From: Natrinema halophilum | GTDB taxonomy: Archaea > Halobacteriota > Halobacteria > Halobacteriales > Natrialbaceae | DNA length: 64,000 bases | Assembly (NCBI RefSeq): GCF_013402815.2 | Contig: NZ_CP058601.1 | Coordinates: forward strand, 4,030,001 to 4,094,000 | Direction: 5' to 3' | In this document: one piece after another, positions 52,547-60,280 of the stretch | Numbering within the stretch: the first letter of the stretch is position 1 | Layout of the letters: the number at the start of each line of letters is the position of its first letter | Made by a program: the position numbers and the translations under genes | The notes under the pieces: generated by a model | Told to the model about the DNA's origin: nothing | The model's database searches: none | What the model saw: the letters and a program-made list of their open reading frames with translations, nothing else

Positions 52547-52604
52547 CTCGGTCGACGATCGGATTCACGGAAGCGCTCGGTCGACGATCGGATTCACGGA
52601 AGCG
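52547..52604. repeat. 29-base exact tandem duplication at a gene end
   Basis: The 29 bases at 52547-52575 recur exactly at 52576-52604, each beginning CTCGGTCGACGATCGGATTC. The second copy contains the stop codon of the minus-strand gene at 52594; the first lies outside it. Confidence 0.9.
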
Positions 52605-53142
52605 TTTCGGTCGCGTCGATCAGTTCTGCTTCGGTCTCCCACGGGTACAGTCGCCCTTCCTTCTCGAGCAACTCGAAGACCCCGTCTTGCATCCAGTCGA
52701 AAGACCGATCGTCGCCCTCGTACTCTCGTTTGAGGACGTAGCTCTTCGAGAAGTATTCGGTCGTGCCCGCGAGCAACCCCTGCTCGACGAGGAAGCCGCT
52801 GGGTTCTTTCTCGGCGACGCCGACGATGTGGGTGACCAGATCCGCGAGCAGACAGAACTTCTGAATGCCGTTTTCCCACTCGCCGCGGACGTCGACCATC
52901 CGAAAAGCGTAGGCGTCCGAGCGACGGTTCAGTCGATCGACGACCAGGTTTACACGACGGATGGGTTCGCGGTCGTAGTTCCCCAGGACGAAATACGAGC
53001 GGTCGGTCTGGTAGATTGGACGGAGTTCGCTGAGCGCGTGGAGAATTTCCTCGTTCTCTGCGAGCGTCAGCTCCTCGGCCTCGAGTCGCTCGCTCGCACT
53101 CGTGAGGATGTCGTCTGGGACCGGCGGATCGTCGTCTCTCAT
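52594..53142 (-). CDS. Conserved haloarchaeal protein of unknown function
   Basis: A 182-residue acidic soluble protein. EILHALSELRPIYQTDRSYF, GNYDREPIRRVNLVVDRLNR, KFCLLADLVTHIVGVAEKEP and FLVEQGLLAGTTEYFSKSYV are visible, with a tail YPWETEAELIDATETLP. I recognise no domain. It ends inside a 29-base tandem duplication. Starts at ATG 53142. Confidence 0.75.
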   Translation of the reverse strand: MRDDDPPVPDDILTSASERLEAEELTLAENEEILHALSELRPIYQTDRSYFVLGNYDREPIRRVNLVVDRLNRRSDAYAFRMVDVRGEWENGIQKFCLLADLVTHIVGVAEKEPSGFLVEQGLLAGTTEYFSKSYVLKREYEGDDRSFDWMQDGVFELLEKEGRLYPWETEAELIDATETLP

Positions 53143-53228
53143 ACGCGTCTGGTTATCGCGAATTAGGGATAGTCGTTACCGTGTCGTTTCCGTTTCCGAT
53201 ATCCATCGGAGAGTTCCTGACCCACCGG

Positions 53229-53288
53229 GTGATTCGCGTATGGGTAATTCACTCTAGAGTAGTTCACTCCAGGGTAAATTACTTGGTG
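53229..53288 (+). promoter_or_regulatory. Four 15-base direct repeats over the promoter of the winged-helix gene
   Basis: Units GTGATTCGCGTATGG, GTAATTCACTCTAGA, GTAGTTCACTCCAGG and GTAAATTACTTGGTG run head to tail at 53229-53288. The last contains the TATA-like AAATTAC (53276-53282) about 30 bases before ATG 53310. A 15-base spacing puts successive sites about 1.5 helical turns apart, which suits cooperative binding of a regulator, probably the gene's own product. Confidence 0.6.
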
Positions 53289-53309
53289 GTCCGGCCCGTA
53301 GGCGACCGT

Positions 53310-53726
53310 ATGAGTACTGACGTGGGGACTCCCGAGGGGGCGAACGCGCGCGAACTCGTCCATTTCGTCACCCAGCGAACGCGATTCGCGCTCTTGTCCA
53401 ACATTCTCCAGCATCCCGAGCAACTCCCGTCGATGTACGAACTCGAGCAACTGAATCCGAGCGTGAGCGAGGCGACGGTCTACAAACACGTCCAGAAGTT
53501 GATCGACGCCGGCGTCGTCGAAGCGGTTTCGCTCCCCGAGGACGAGCGCCGACAGGGCTTGCCCTGGAAGTTTTATCGGCTGACCGACGAGGGTCGGGCG
53601 TTTCTCGACGACCACAATCTGCTCGAGGCCGAGGAAACGCTCCAGCGAATCTACGAGACGATTTCCGATAAATCCGACAAGATGGTCAGATACGAGAATG
53701 CTCCCCGTCCAGATAGGCACCGATAA
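53310..53726 (+). CDS. Winged-helix transcriptional regulator (MarR/PadR-like)
   Basis: A 138-residue DNA-binding protein. ELVHFVTQRTRFALLSNILQ, LPSMYELEQLNPSVSEATVY, KHVQKLIDAGVVEAVSLP and FYRLTDEGRAFLDDHNLLEA form the winged helix with a C-terminal helix. The ATG at 53310 (MSTDVGTPEG) was chosen since residues before it are translated repeats of the promoter iterons. Autoregulation is inferred from the four 15-base repeats. Confidence 0.85.
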   Translation: MSTDVGTPEGANARELVHFVTQRTRFALLSNILQHPEQLPSMYELEQLNPSVSEATVYKHVQKLIDAGVVEAVSLPEDERRQGLPWKFYRLTDEGRAFLDDHNLLEAEETLQRIYETISDKSDKMVRYENAPRPDRHR

Positions 53727-53730
53727 TTTC

Positions 53731-53970
53731 TCACACCGCAACGAGAGTGACGAATAAACAGCAGTGCCAGACGACGATAGCGGCGGAATATCGAAGTTCT
53801 TCCGACGGAACTGGTGGATTTCGGATTATCGCGTCCCAGAGGAAAATCGTTGCGAGGAGCGATCCGCCGAAGAGCCCGGTCAGAAATGGAATCACCGAAA
53901 AGTAACCGAGCAGGAACCCTGCCAGTAACGACGCGAACATTCCGCCGAGAACCCGGTCAAAGTGATCCAT
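53731..53970 (-). CDS. Small membrane protein of unknown function
   Basis: A 79-residue protein with three hydrophobic segments: VLGGMFASLLAGFLLGYFSV, GLFGGSLLATIFLW and AAIVVWHCCLFVTLVAV. Start MDHFDRVLGG at 53968-53970 is preferred over an upstream ATG whose frame is unlike a membrane protein. It is convergent with the regulator (4-base gap). No family recognised. Confidence 0.6.
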   Translation of the reverse strand: MDHFDRVLGGMFASLLAGFLLGYFSVIPFLTGLFGGSLLATIFLWDAIIRNPPVPSEELRYSAAIVVWHCCLFVTLVAV

Positions 53971-54132
53971 CGTCCTATTGGAGCTACGTGGTCCAGCACG
54001 AAAAATCCCTTCAGTGGGTCCCAATTCCCCAGAGTGAGCGTCCATCGCTACTGGTCCCAAACCGACGGCGAATACTGCTCGAGCGAAATCCCGGCGGCCC
54101 TGCAGAACGCGGATCGAGGTACGGAGCGACGG

Positions 54133-54672
54133 TCAGGATAGCCGTGCGGCGATGTCTGCCTCGGTGATAATCCCGACGGTTTCGCCGGCTTCGGTGATCA
54201 TCACGGCCTTGTAGTGTTCGAGCAGGTTGCCGATCTCGTCGACCGTGGCGTCTTTCGAGACGGTCGGGAAACTTTCGCTCATGTGTTCTTCGACTGGTTC
54301 GTCTCGGTCCTCGGAGTCGAGGTGGACGAGATCTGTCTGACTGATCGAACCGACCGGAATGCCGTCCTGAATGACCGCCAACTGCGAGTAGGCTTCTTCT
54401 TCCATCTTTCGGGCGGCTTCGCTGACGGAGTCGTCAGGGCCAACGCTGACGACGGCTTCGTTCATCAGATCGCTGGCGCGGATAACGTCGCTCTCGGCTT
54501 TCTCGAGGGCGTTGACGATCCGTCGGAGCGTCGATAGGCGAGGATCGACGTCACCGCCCTCGATACGGGCAATCAGCGGCTGGGAGACGTCCGCCTTCTC
54601 GGCAAGTTCGCTCTGGGTGAGCTCGAGTTCGGTCCGGCGCTGTCTGAGATCAGCAGGTGTCGGGAGTTCCAT
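54133..54672 (-). CDS. XRE-type HTH protein with two CBS domains
   Basis: A 179-residue regulator. Residues 1-60 are a Cro/CI-like HTH (TPADLRQRRTELELTQSELA, ADVSQPLIARIEGGDVDPRL). Two CBS domains follow (ASDLMNEAVVSVGPDDSVSE; HMSESFPTVSKDATVDEIG). CBS pairs bind adenosine nucleotides, so it may switch transcription by energy charge. This architecture is widely conserved in archaea. It follows the disrupted DUF555 gene by 72 bases on the same strand. Confidence 0.93.
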   Translation of the reverse strand: MELPTPADLRQRRTELELTQSELAEKADVSQPLIARIEGGDVDPRLSTLRRIVNALEKAESDVIRASDLMNEAVVSVGPDDSVSEAARKMEEEAYSQLAVIQDGIPVGSISQTDLVHLDSEDRDEPVEEHMSESFPTVSKDATVDEIGNLLEHYKAVMITEAGETVGIITEADIAARLS

Positions 54673-54744
54673 ATTCTACAATAACTACGGGTTATAGAAA
54701 GTCTTTGGGTGACGGACGATTCCCGCTCGAATCAGCGGGCTCGT

Positions 54745-55093
54745 TTACTCGTCTTCGGGTACCTCGGCGATTTCGACGACTGACAACGGGACGTCCCGCA
54801 GCGCCAACCTCACTTTTCGCGATGCGAGAGGCGTGTTCTTCGCTGTCGGCGTTGAACACCTCCATCTCGAGTCCGAGTCCGACGAGCGCAGTGTCGGCCG
54901 CGATAAAGGCGGAGTCGAACGGCTCGCCGCAGGCGGGACAGCCGGTCGCGCCGACTTCGACTTCGACGTAGTCCATGTCTTCGCTGTTGAGTCGCTTCCC
55001 AGCCTCACTGACGGCGACGCCGATTGCGTCGTCGATCGCCTCGACGTCACGAACCAGCCATGCAGCTTCCATCGCGACGAGATAATTTCCCAT
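54745..55093 (-). pseudogene. DUF555 (UPF0212) gene with a frameshift
   Basis: From ATG 55091-55093 the frame reads [20 protein letters not shown], then [20 protein letters not shown] and [10 protein letters not shown], all typical of DUF555 with its CPxCG zinc knuckle. At about 54812-54818 the expected end ([19 protein letters not shown]) continues in another frame to a stop at 54745. The span of 349 bases shows a shift of +1 (or a lost 2 bases). Without it the protein would be ~116 residues, the family length. It could be a real mutation or a sequencing error. Confidence 0.78.
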
Positions 55094-55400
55094 ACGAACT
55101 GGTTGGTCCGGGGGGGTTTCCTGCTTTGCGGTTCGTCGGCGCGGGTTTGCTCACGGTCAGTTCCACCGACCCATAGTGCGCATGCGAATCGAATGATTCC
55201 GATAACTTATGAGAAATCACCGGGTCGATTCCTGCCTGCATAGCTGTACATCGATTCGAGTCCGCCCTCAATTGCATTCGTCGAAAGCGAACTTGAATCG
55301 CAGGACGGCGGCGACCTCTTCACACCATAACAATCGTTATGAACGTCATATTTCAAGAAGGCTTATATAGCCCCTCCGTCTGAGCCACGGCTGAACGCTG
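55094..55400. other. Intergenic region without recognisable gene
   Basis: About 305 bases with no convincing frame. The TATA-like GGCTTATATAGC (55361-55372) for the next gene lies at the end. I checked for a tRNA-like cloverleaf by eye and saw none. Confidence 0.4.
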
Positions 55401-55571
55401 ATGATATCCCGCGTGTACCGCGCGACGCTGTTCGCACTGTACCAGTTGTGCATTGTGACCGGTATCGTCGCAATGCCGCTTGCCATCGCCGCCCGTCAGG
55501 CTGGGCTCACTCTGCCAATCCACCGGCTCCTCGCTAACGTCGAGGAGGCCTACGAGGCTGCCCAACGCTAA
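55401..55571 (+). CDS. Small conserved membrane-associated protein (56 aa)
   Basis: A 56-residue protein. One hydrophobic stretch (LFALYQLCIVTGIVAMPLAI) follows a basic start (MISRVYRAT), and an amphipathic tail (HRLLANVEEAYEAAQR) follows. I recall homologues of this length in other haloarchaea. TATA-like TTATATAG (55363-55370) lies 30-38 bases upstream. Function unknown. The proteasome beta gene follows after 192 bases. Confidence 0.65.
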   Translation: MISRVYRATLFALYQLCIVTGIVAMPLAIAARQAGLTLPIHRLLANVEEAYEAAQR

Positions 55572-55731
55572 ACGGACTGGACCGCCGTTCCCTGACCGAC
55601 GAAGTTCCGACGACAAATTCTCCGATTAGTTGCTCGCCGAGCCGTCGCGATTGCGTGCGTTTTCACCGCTCCTCGAGCCGAACGGATCTCGGGGATGACG
55701 GAAGCGGAAACGACGGTGGTGACCGCCGGTG

Positions 55732-55739
55732 TTTTATAC
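55732..55739 (+). promoter_or_regulatory. TATA box of psmB
   Basis: TTTTATAC is centred about 28 bases before the ATG at 55764; leaderless. Confidence 0.6.
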
Positions 55740-55763
55740 CGTCCCGGTCGTACGTTTCCAGCA

Positions 55764-56495
55764 ATGCGAACGCCTACACATCACTCCGACTTCTCCCAGA
55801 CGGTCGACCAGTTGGCCGACGATCCGAATCCCTACGAGCCGGAGATCGGTTCGCTCCCTCAGAACGATCTGACGCGGGCCGACCTCGAGAACGTGAACAA
55901 GACCGGAACGACGACGATCGGAATCTCCACCGCTGACGGTGTCGTCATCGCGACGGACATGCGCGCGAGCCTCGGCGGTCGCTTCGTTTCGAACAAGAAC
56001 GTCCAGAAGGTCGAGCAGATCCACCCGACCGGCGCGCTCACGCTCGTCGGTAGCGTCGGTGGCGCACAGTCGTTTATTTCGACGCTCCGCGCGGAAGTCA
56101 ACCTCTACGAGGCGCGTCGCGGCGAACGGATGAACATCGACGCACTGGCGACGCTTGCGGGGAACTTCGCACGCGGCGGACCGTTCTTCGCCATCCACCC
56201 GATCCTGGGCGGTGTCGACGAAGAAGGAAGCCACGTTTACAGCATCGATCCCGCCGGCGGAGTCATGGAAGACGATTACACGGTCACCGGATCCGGGATG
56301 CAACTGGCATACGGTCATCTGGAACAGTCATACGAACCGGATATGTCCAACGAGGAGGCGAAAACAGTCGCCGTCCAGGGCATCAAGTCTGCCGTCGAGC
56401 GCGACACCGGCTCCGGAAACGGCGTCTTCCTCTGTGAAATCACCGAGGAAGGCGTCGACATTCACGGCCACCACGATTTCGACGACGTCCTGTAA
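55764..56495 (+). CDS. psmB: Proteasome beta subunit
   Basis: A 243-residue precursor of the catalytic 20S subunit. A 48-residue propeptide is removed before T49 (NVNKTG/TTTIGIS), which becomes the N-terminal nucleophile. ATDMRASLGGRFVSNKNVQK includes the conserved Asp and Lys, and GSGMQLAYGHLE and GNGVFLCEITEEG are typical. It forms the central rings of the archaeal proteasome with the alpha subunit, which is not in this window. Own leaderless promoter; the ATG at 55764 fits better than 55695. Confidence 0.96.
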   Translation: MRTPTHHSDFSQTVDQLADDPNPYEPEIGSLPQNDLTRADLENVNKTGTTTIGISTADGVVIATDMRASLGGRFVSNKNVQKVEQIHPTGALTLVGSVGGAQSFISTLRAEVNLYEARRGERMNIDALATLAGNFARGGPFFAIHPILGGVDEEGSHVYSIDPAGGVMEDDYTVTGSGMQLAYGHLEQSYEPDMSNEEAKTVAVQGIKSAVERDTGSGNGVFLCEITEEGVDIHGHHDFDDVL

Positions 56496-56663
56496 GCGTT
56501 CACTGGTTTTCATTTCAGTTTCTCGAGTATCTCGCTGCTCGTAGCTGCCCCCAGTCTCACCGCTCTCAACACCGTTTGATCGGCCCGTTGAACGCGACGG
56601 CTGATCGGAATCACGCGCGAGGGTATTCGACGGCGGTCAGAATACGGTCGGATAAAATCGGTT

Positions 56664-57104
56664 CTAGACCCGCTCGAGCGGCTCACAGCAGTCCGTACGT
56701 ATTCTCCGATGGAATTCTACGGAGACGTCAGTTGGTTCGCCATCGTACTCGAGGACGACGCGGAAGGAAACGTGGGAGAGAACCAGTATACAGACTCCGT
56801 TCCGCCTGTTCGTCGTCACTCGAACGACGTCACCGGACGGAGACGAGTCGATCCCGCTGACCTCGAGCGTGTGTCAGGGTGTCGGAAGCTGAGCCGACTC
56901 GACAATTTCGACGAGTCCGTCTCCGAGATGCTTGGTCCGATTTATATCGTCTTCAGGCCCCGCATCAACTGTAATCAGTTTCGGATCACCATCGTCACTC
57001 GTCTCGTCTGTCGAATCATATTCGTTTGCTGATGCAGTGCCCACGAGTGATGCACCTGTAAGAGTCGATGCGCCGATCGCTGTCAGGACCGCTCTTCGTT
57101 CCAT
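56664..57104 (-). pseudogene. Secreted-protein gene with in-frame TGA at a conserved cysteine
   Basis: From ATG 57102-57104, a twin-arginine-like signal (MERRAVLTAIGASTLTGASL) precedes DPKLITVDAGPEDD and DGLVEIVESAQLPTP, then TGA at 56874-56876. The frame continues with HTLEVSGIDSSPSGDVVRV, NGVCILVLSHVSFRVVLEY and ends at TAG 56664-56666. The neighbour at 57466 aligns along the whole length (PTPCHEVAVERI; LCVTSLAGVTYTVRLEYEAE), with Cys where this gene has TGA. Readthrough length (146) fits. Either a nonsense mutation of a duplicated gene or, less likely, recoding. Confidence 0.7.
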
Positions 57105-57465
57105 GCAAGTGTCCAAATCGGTGTTAGAATCAAAAACATCCTCCCATACAATTTTCAACAATTTATCCTTTGATTTTACTATTTAAGCAACAGTCGTCGA
57201 TATTCGGATCGGCTAGTCGTGGTACTCGACATCCTTCTGTGACAAATATCATCTCACGAAAGTAGGGGACATAGTACGGTTCCAGTAGCAACCGGAACGG
57301 TACTGGGACGGTGCTCTGTCAGTGGATGCGTCCTCTCGGTGGCCGTCGCCGTCTGACAAGCCGGGTACTGTGATTGCGCATTCACAGGTTCTTCGGATCG
57401 ACTCTCGGTTGCAACCGGTTGACCGCCGCCTGCCTTACCACGGCTGTGAACGGAACCGGGCCCTT
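57105..57465. other. AT-rich intergenic region between two paralogous secreted-protein genes
   Basis: About 360 bases. The part next to the broken gene (57110-57190) is AT-rich with TATA-like ATTTAAGC. I see no gene on either strand; the rest is of normal composition. Confidence 0.4.
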
Positions 57466-57876
57466 TCACACACCGTCTGGCACGCTAACGAACACGTCAG
57501 GAGTCTCGGCTTCGTACTCGAGACGCACGGTGTACGTAACGCCAGCGAGAGATGTTACACACAGTTTTGAATCGGAAACGAGCGAAAGGACGACTACGTC
57601 CCCCTCGCCCTGCGTCTGTATCCGTTCTACGGCAACTTCGTGACATGGGGTCGGTGCAACAGTCCGTCCCGTGATCTCGACCACACCGTCGTCGAGATAT
57701 TCGACGGTATAGTGATCGCTTCCCTGCGTGCTCCTGCCGACGGTTTCCGTTTCGACGGACACGACGGTTGGACCGTTTCCATCGCCGCTCCCATCGCCGG
57801 CAACCGACGACGCGAGGAGAGTCGTTCCCGCGAGTATCGATGAACCAGTCGCTTTCAGTGTTGCTCTGCGATTCAT
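57466..57876 (-). CDS. Secreted protein with two conserved cysteines, unknown function
   Basis: A 136-residue protein. MNRRATLKATGSSILAGTTL is a twin-arginine-like signal; after it comes a beta-rich domain: HYTVEYLDDGVVEITG, APTPCHEVAVERIQTQG, VLSLVSDSKLCVTSLAGVTY and VRLEYEAETPDVFVSVP. The two cysteines probably form a disulfide. Start M at 57876 was chosen over an ATG at 57894 because of the signal peptide. A disrupted paralogue lies next to it at 56664. I do not know the family. Confidence 0.72.
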   Translation of the reverse strand: MNRRATLKATGSSILAGTTLLASSVAGDGSGDGNGPTVVSVETETVGRSTQGSDHYTVEYLDDGVVEITGRTVAPTPCHEVAVERIQTQGEGDVVVLSLVSDSKLCVTSLAGVTYTVRLEYEAETPDVFVSVPDGV

Positions 57877-57999
57877 TCCGATGGATATTTCCATCCGCTA
57901 GGACAAAAAGATACCTACCTTTCTCTCCTGATACTATGCTCGGAGGCTTCCCGATAGCATATCGGAAGAATTTCAGGTTCGGTCCGTCATCTCGCGTCT

Positions 58000-58572
58000 G
58001 TGACCGACAGCGAGGAGTATACGCTCGACGATGAAATCGTCGCTCGAGCGCGGATTCACGCCCGCGAGGTCGTCAGCGAGAACGGGCTCGCGGTGGATCT
58101 CTCGTCGCTCGAGTGGGAGGTGTCGGCTCGAGCACAGCGGCGAGCGGGTGCGTGTCGCTGGCACGCGAATCGCGGGGTGGCGACCATCGTTCTCGCCCGC
58201 CGGGCGTACGAGCGGTACGAGTGGCCCGCCTTCGCCGGGGTCGTTCGACACGAACTCGTCCATGCCTGGGAGTTCCAGCAGTTCGGCGAGTCCGGGCACG
58301 GTGAGCGATTTCGCGAGCAGGCCGCCGCCCTCGAGGCTCCCCGATACTGCGAAGCGTTTACGGAGCCGCGATACGTCCTTCGGTGTCTCACGGCCGACTG
58401 CGACTGGCACGCAAAGCGCCATCGAGCCTCGAAACCGGTGAAATCACCAGATCAGTATCGCTGTGGGGTCTGCGGCGGATCGTACGAGGTCGAACACGCG
58501 GAAAGCGGTCGGACGTGGACGACGGCGAGTGGCTACGGCGGTGCGAAGGCCGCTCTCGCCGACGAGTGGTAG
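58000..58572 (+). CDS. SprT-like zinc metalloprotease-fold protein
   Basis: A 190-residue protein. H84-E85-L-V-H88 in VVRHELVHAWEFQQFGESGH is the HExxH zinc site with a third ligand histidine in GHGERF. The C-terminal zinc ribbon has CLTADCDWHAKRH and YRCGVCGGSYEVEH. The SprT/Spartan family cleaves DNA-protein crosslinks in eukaryotes; in archaea the function is untested. The GTG start at 58000 suits a TATA-like box (57967-57975) some 28 bases before it. Confidence 0.9.
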   Translation: MTDSEEYTLDDEIVARARIHAREVVSENGLAVDLSSLEWEVSARAQRRAGACRWHANRGVATIVLARRAYERYEWPAFAGVVRHELVHAWEFQQFGESGHGERFREQAAALEAPRYCEAFTEPRYVLRCLTADCDWHAKRHRASKPVKSPDQYRCGVCGGSYEVEHAESGRTWTTASGYGGAKAALADEW

Positions 58573-58783
58573 TACATGGTGAACTGACTCGGTGGACTGG
58601 ACAGCGGTTTCGTCGAGCCGTATCGGAACGTGCTCTACTCCCGTGTCGAGCTATTTCCCACCGGGAACAGACGGTATCTTTCAGGACGGTATTGGGACAG
58701 AACAACGAGTGCCATCCTCGCCAACGACGCCCGGTCGAGTCGACCGCGGAACACTTATTCGCCTCACCCTACCTGTTTCAAGT

Positions 58784-59323
58784 ATGGGACTACTCGAGTT
58801 GATGCTGGGGAAATCGGGCCCCGGCGAACAGGGTGTCGAAGGGAAATCGTACACGCTGCCGAAGGAGACCCACGACTTCGTCTACCCTATTGCGGTCCGC
58901 CGCGAAGAGGTCGAGGCGTTCGCCGACTTGCTCGAGGCGGAAGCCGAAGCCCCGTCGCTCGAAGCGGAGACCACCGATCTGGAGGGGGTCTTCGACGGCA
59001 TGACGGACGAACAGACGCCCGACATAGATACGGACGAACTGGCCGACCGGATGCAACGGCCTCGACGGGAGAGCGAACCAGTGATCGATACCTGGCTCGA
59101 GAGTATCGACCGGGACGTCGGCGTGGTCTACGTTCGTTCGAAGACCCCGGCGGGGCTCGTCGCATTCGTCAAGCGCTGCAAACACCGCGACGAAACCGAC
59201 GACGATCCGTTCGAACTCCCCGAGAATTTCTCGGCGGCCGCGGCGCTGCTCAAGCGTCTCGAGGAGGGGACAGACAGCCAGTACCGCGCTCTGGTTCACA
59301 CGGACCTGTTGCCGGACGAGTAA
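58784..59323 (+). CDS. Conserved haloarchaeal protein of unknown function
   Basis: A 179-residue acidic protein. MGLLELMLGKSGPGEQGVEG, YTLPKETHDFVYPIAVRREE, VIDTWLESIDRDVGVVYVRS and PENFSAAAALLKRLEEGTDS are visible. No membrane part. I do not recognise a domain. The ATG at 58784 fits TATA-like CTTATTC (58753-58759) about 28 bases upstream. It is convergent with the HAD gene. Confidence 0.72.
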   Translation: MGLLELMLGKSGPGEQGVEGKSYTLPKETHDFVYPIAVRREEVEAFADLLEAEAEAPSLEAETTDLEGVFDGMTDEQTPDIDTDELADRMQRPRRESEPVIDTWLESIDRDVGVVYVRSKTPAGLVAFVKRCKHRDETDDDPFELPENFSAAAALLKRLEEGTDSQYRALVHTDLLPDE

Positions 59324-59370
59324 CGCGCACAGATCGCCAGCACGACGACGCAGATTCGCGGTTGGGGTTC

Positions 59371-60045
59371 TCAAACGATCGTCGCGAGCGACTCGAGCGA
59401 CGCGAGTTCGTAGGTCGGTTCGTGGTCGTTCGGGCTGGTGTCGCGGCCGGGATCGAGCCAGGCCGAATCGAGCCCCATCGCGTTGGCACCCGCGATATCG
59501 GCGTGCAAGGAGTCGCCGACGTGGATCGCCGCGTCGGGTGCGACATCGAGTTCGCCAAGTGCGCGCTCGAACGGTGCAACGCTGGGTTTGGGGGAGATAC
59601 CGGCGCTCGGTTCGGTGAACACACGCACGTCGAAGGCGTCCTCGATACCAAGCGACCGAAGCTTCCGTGTTTGCATCGTTCGCCCCCCGTTCGTAATGAG
59701 GCCGACCTGCCCTCGATCGATGGCGTGATCGAGCGCCGCTTTCGCCCCCGGCCGAAACTGAACGGCAGTCGGGTCCTGTCGCTCGAGGTATTCCGAGGCC
59801 AGTGTCGGCGCGACGCTCGGGTCGACGTCGGCGCGCTGTGCGACTTCGGTAAAGAGTGCGTCGTAGAACTCGCGGGCCGTCTCGGTACTCGACAGGTCGG
59901 ATACGGCTGCTCGTAACTCTGCTGGCGTACAGAACTGTTCGCAGTCGGTGCCGTCGAACGTCGACTCGAGGAGATGCGCAGAATTCTGCGTCGATTCACA
60001 GAGTGTCATATCGAGATCAAAACATATCGCGTCGTATGCAGCCAT
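59371..60045 (-). CDS. HAD-superfamily hydrolase (phosphoglycolate phosphatase-like)
   Basis: A 224-residue phosphatase. Motif I is AICFDLDMTLCES, motif II VGLITNGGRT, motif III K in GISPKPSVAPFE, motif IV IHVGDSLHADIAGANAMGLD. A helical cap lies between motifs I and II (residues ~20-95). This resembles the HAD-IA group of phosphoglycolate phosphatases or 5'-nucleotidases. Start MAAYDAICFD at 60045. Substrate unknown. Confidence 0.9.
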   Translation of the reverse strand: MAAYDAICFDLDMTLCESTQNSAHLLESTFDGTDCEQFCTPAELRAAVSDLSSTETAREFYDALFTEVAQRADVDPSVAPTLASEYLERQDPTAVQFRPGAKAALDHAIDRGQVGLITNGGRTMQTRKLRSLGIEDAFDVRVFTEPSAGISPKPSVAPFERALGELDVAPDAAIHVGDSLHADIAGANAMGLDSAWLDPGRDTSPNDHEPTYELASLESLATIV

Positions 60046-60253
60046 CTGTGCTACCCTAAGGGCTCAGGTGTTCTCAACGTTTCGACGATCTCATCGCGTA
60101 TTCTCAGCGACGATCGCACGCACTACCATGACCGGTCCGAAAGGTGTCTCGGTGCGCTTCTCTGGTTTGGCTGCTGAAACACAGCCTGTTACTCGAGGGA
60201 ATAACTCGGTAACGAATTTCGACTCACGTCCCGAGCACAAAATCCACAGCAGT

Positions 60254-60260
60254 TATTTTC
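60254..60260 (+). promoter_or_regulatory. TATA box of the HFX_2341-type regulator gene
   Basis: TTATTTT is centred about 24-25 bases before ATG 60281. Confidence 0.45.
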
Positions 60261-60280
60261 ACAGACAATACCATTGATGT

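Noticed and set aside
55094-55400. tRNA or other structured RNA gene
   Set aside because: No cloverleaf, T-loop GTTCAAATC-type motif or CCA-adjacent acceptor stem could be found by eye.
56874-56876. Selenocysteine as the firm explanation of the in-frame TGA
   Set aside because: Selenocysteine is known in methanogens and a few other archaea, not in haloarchaea; no SECIS could be assigned, so I list it as a pseudogene with a test.
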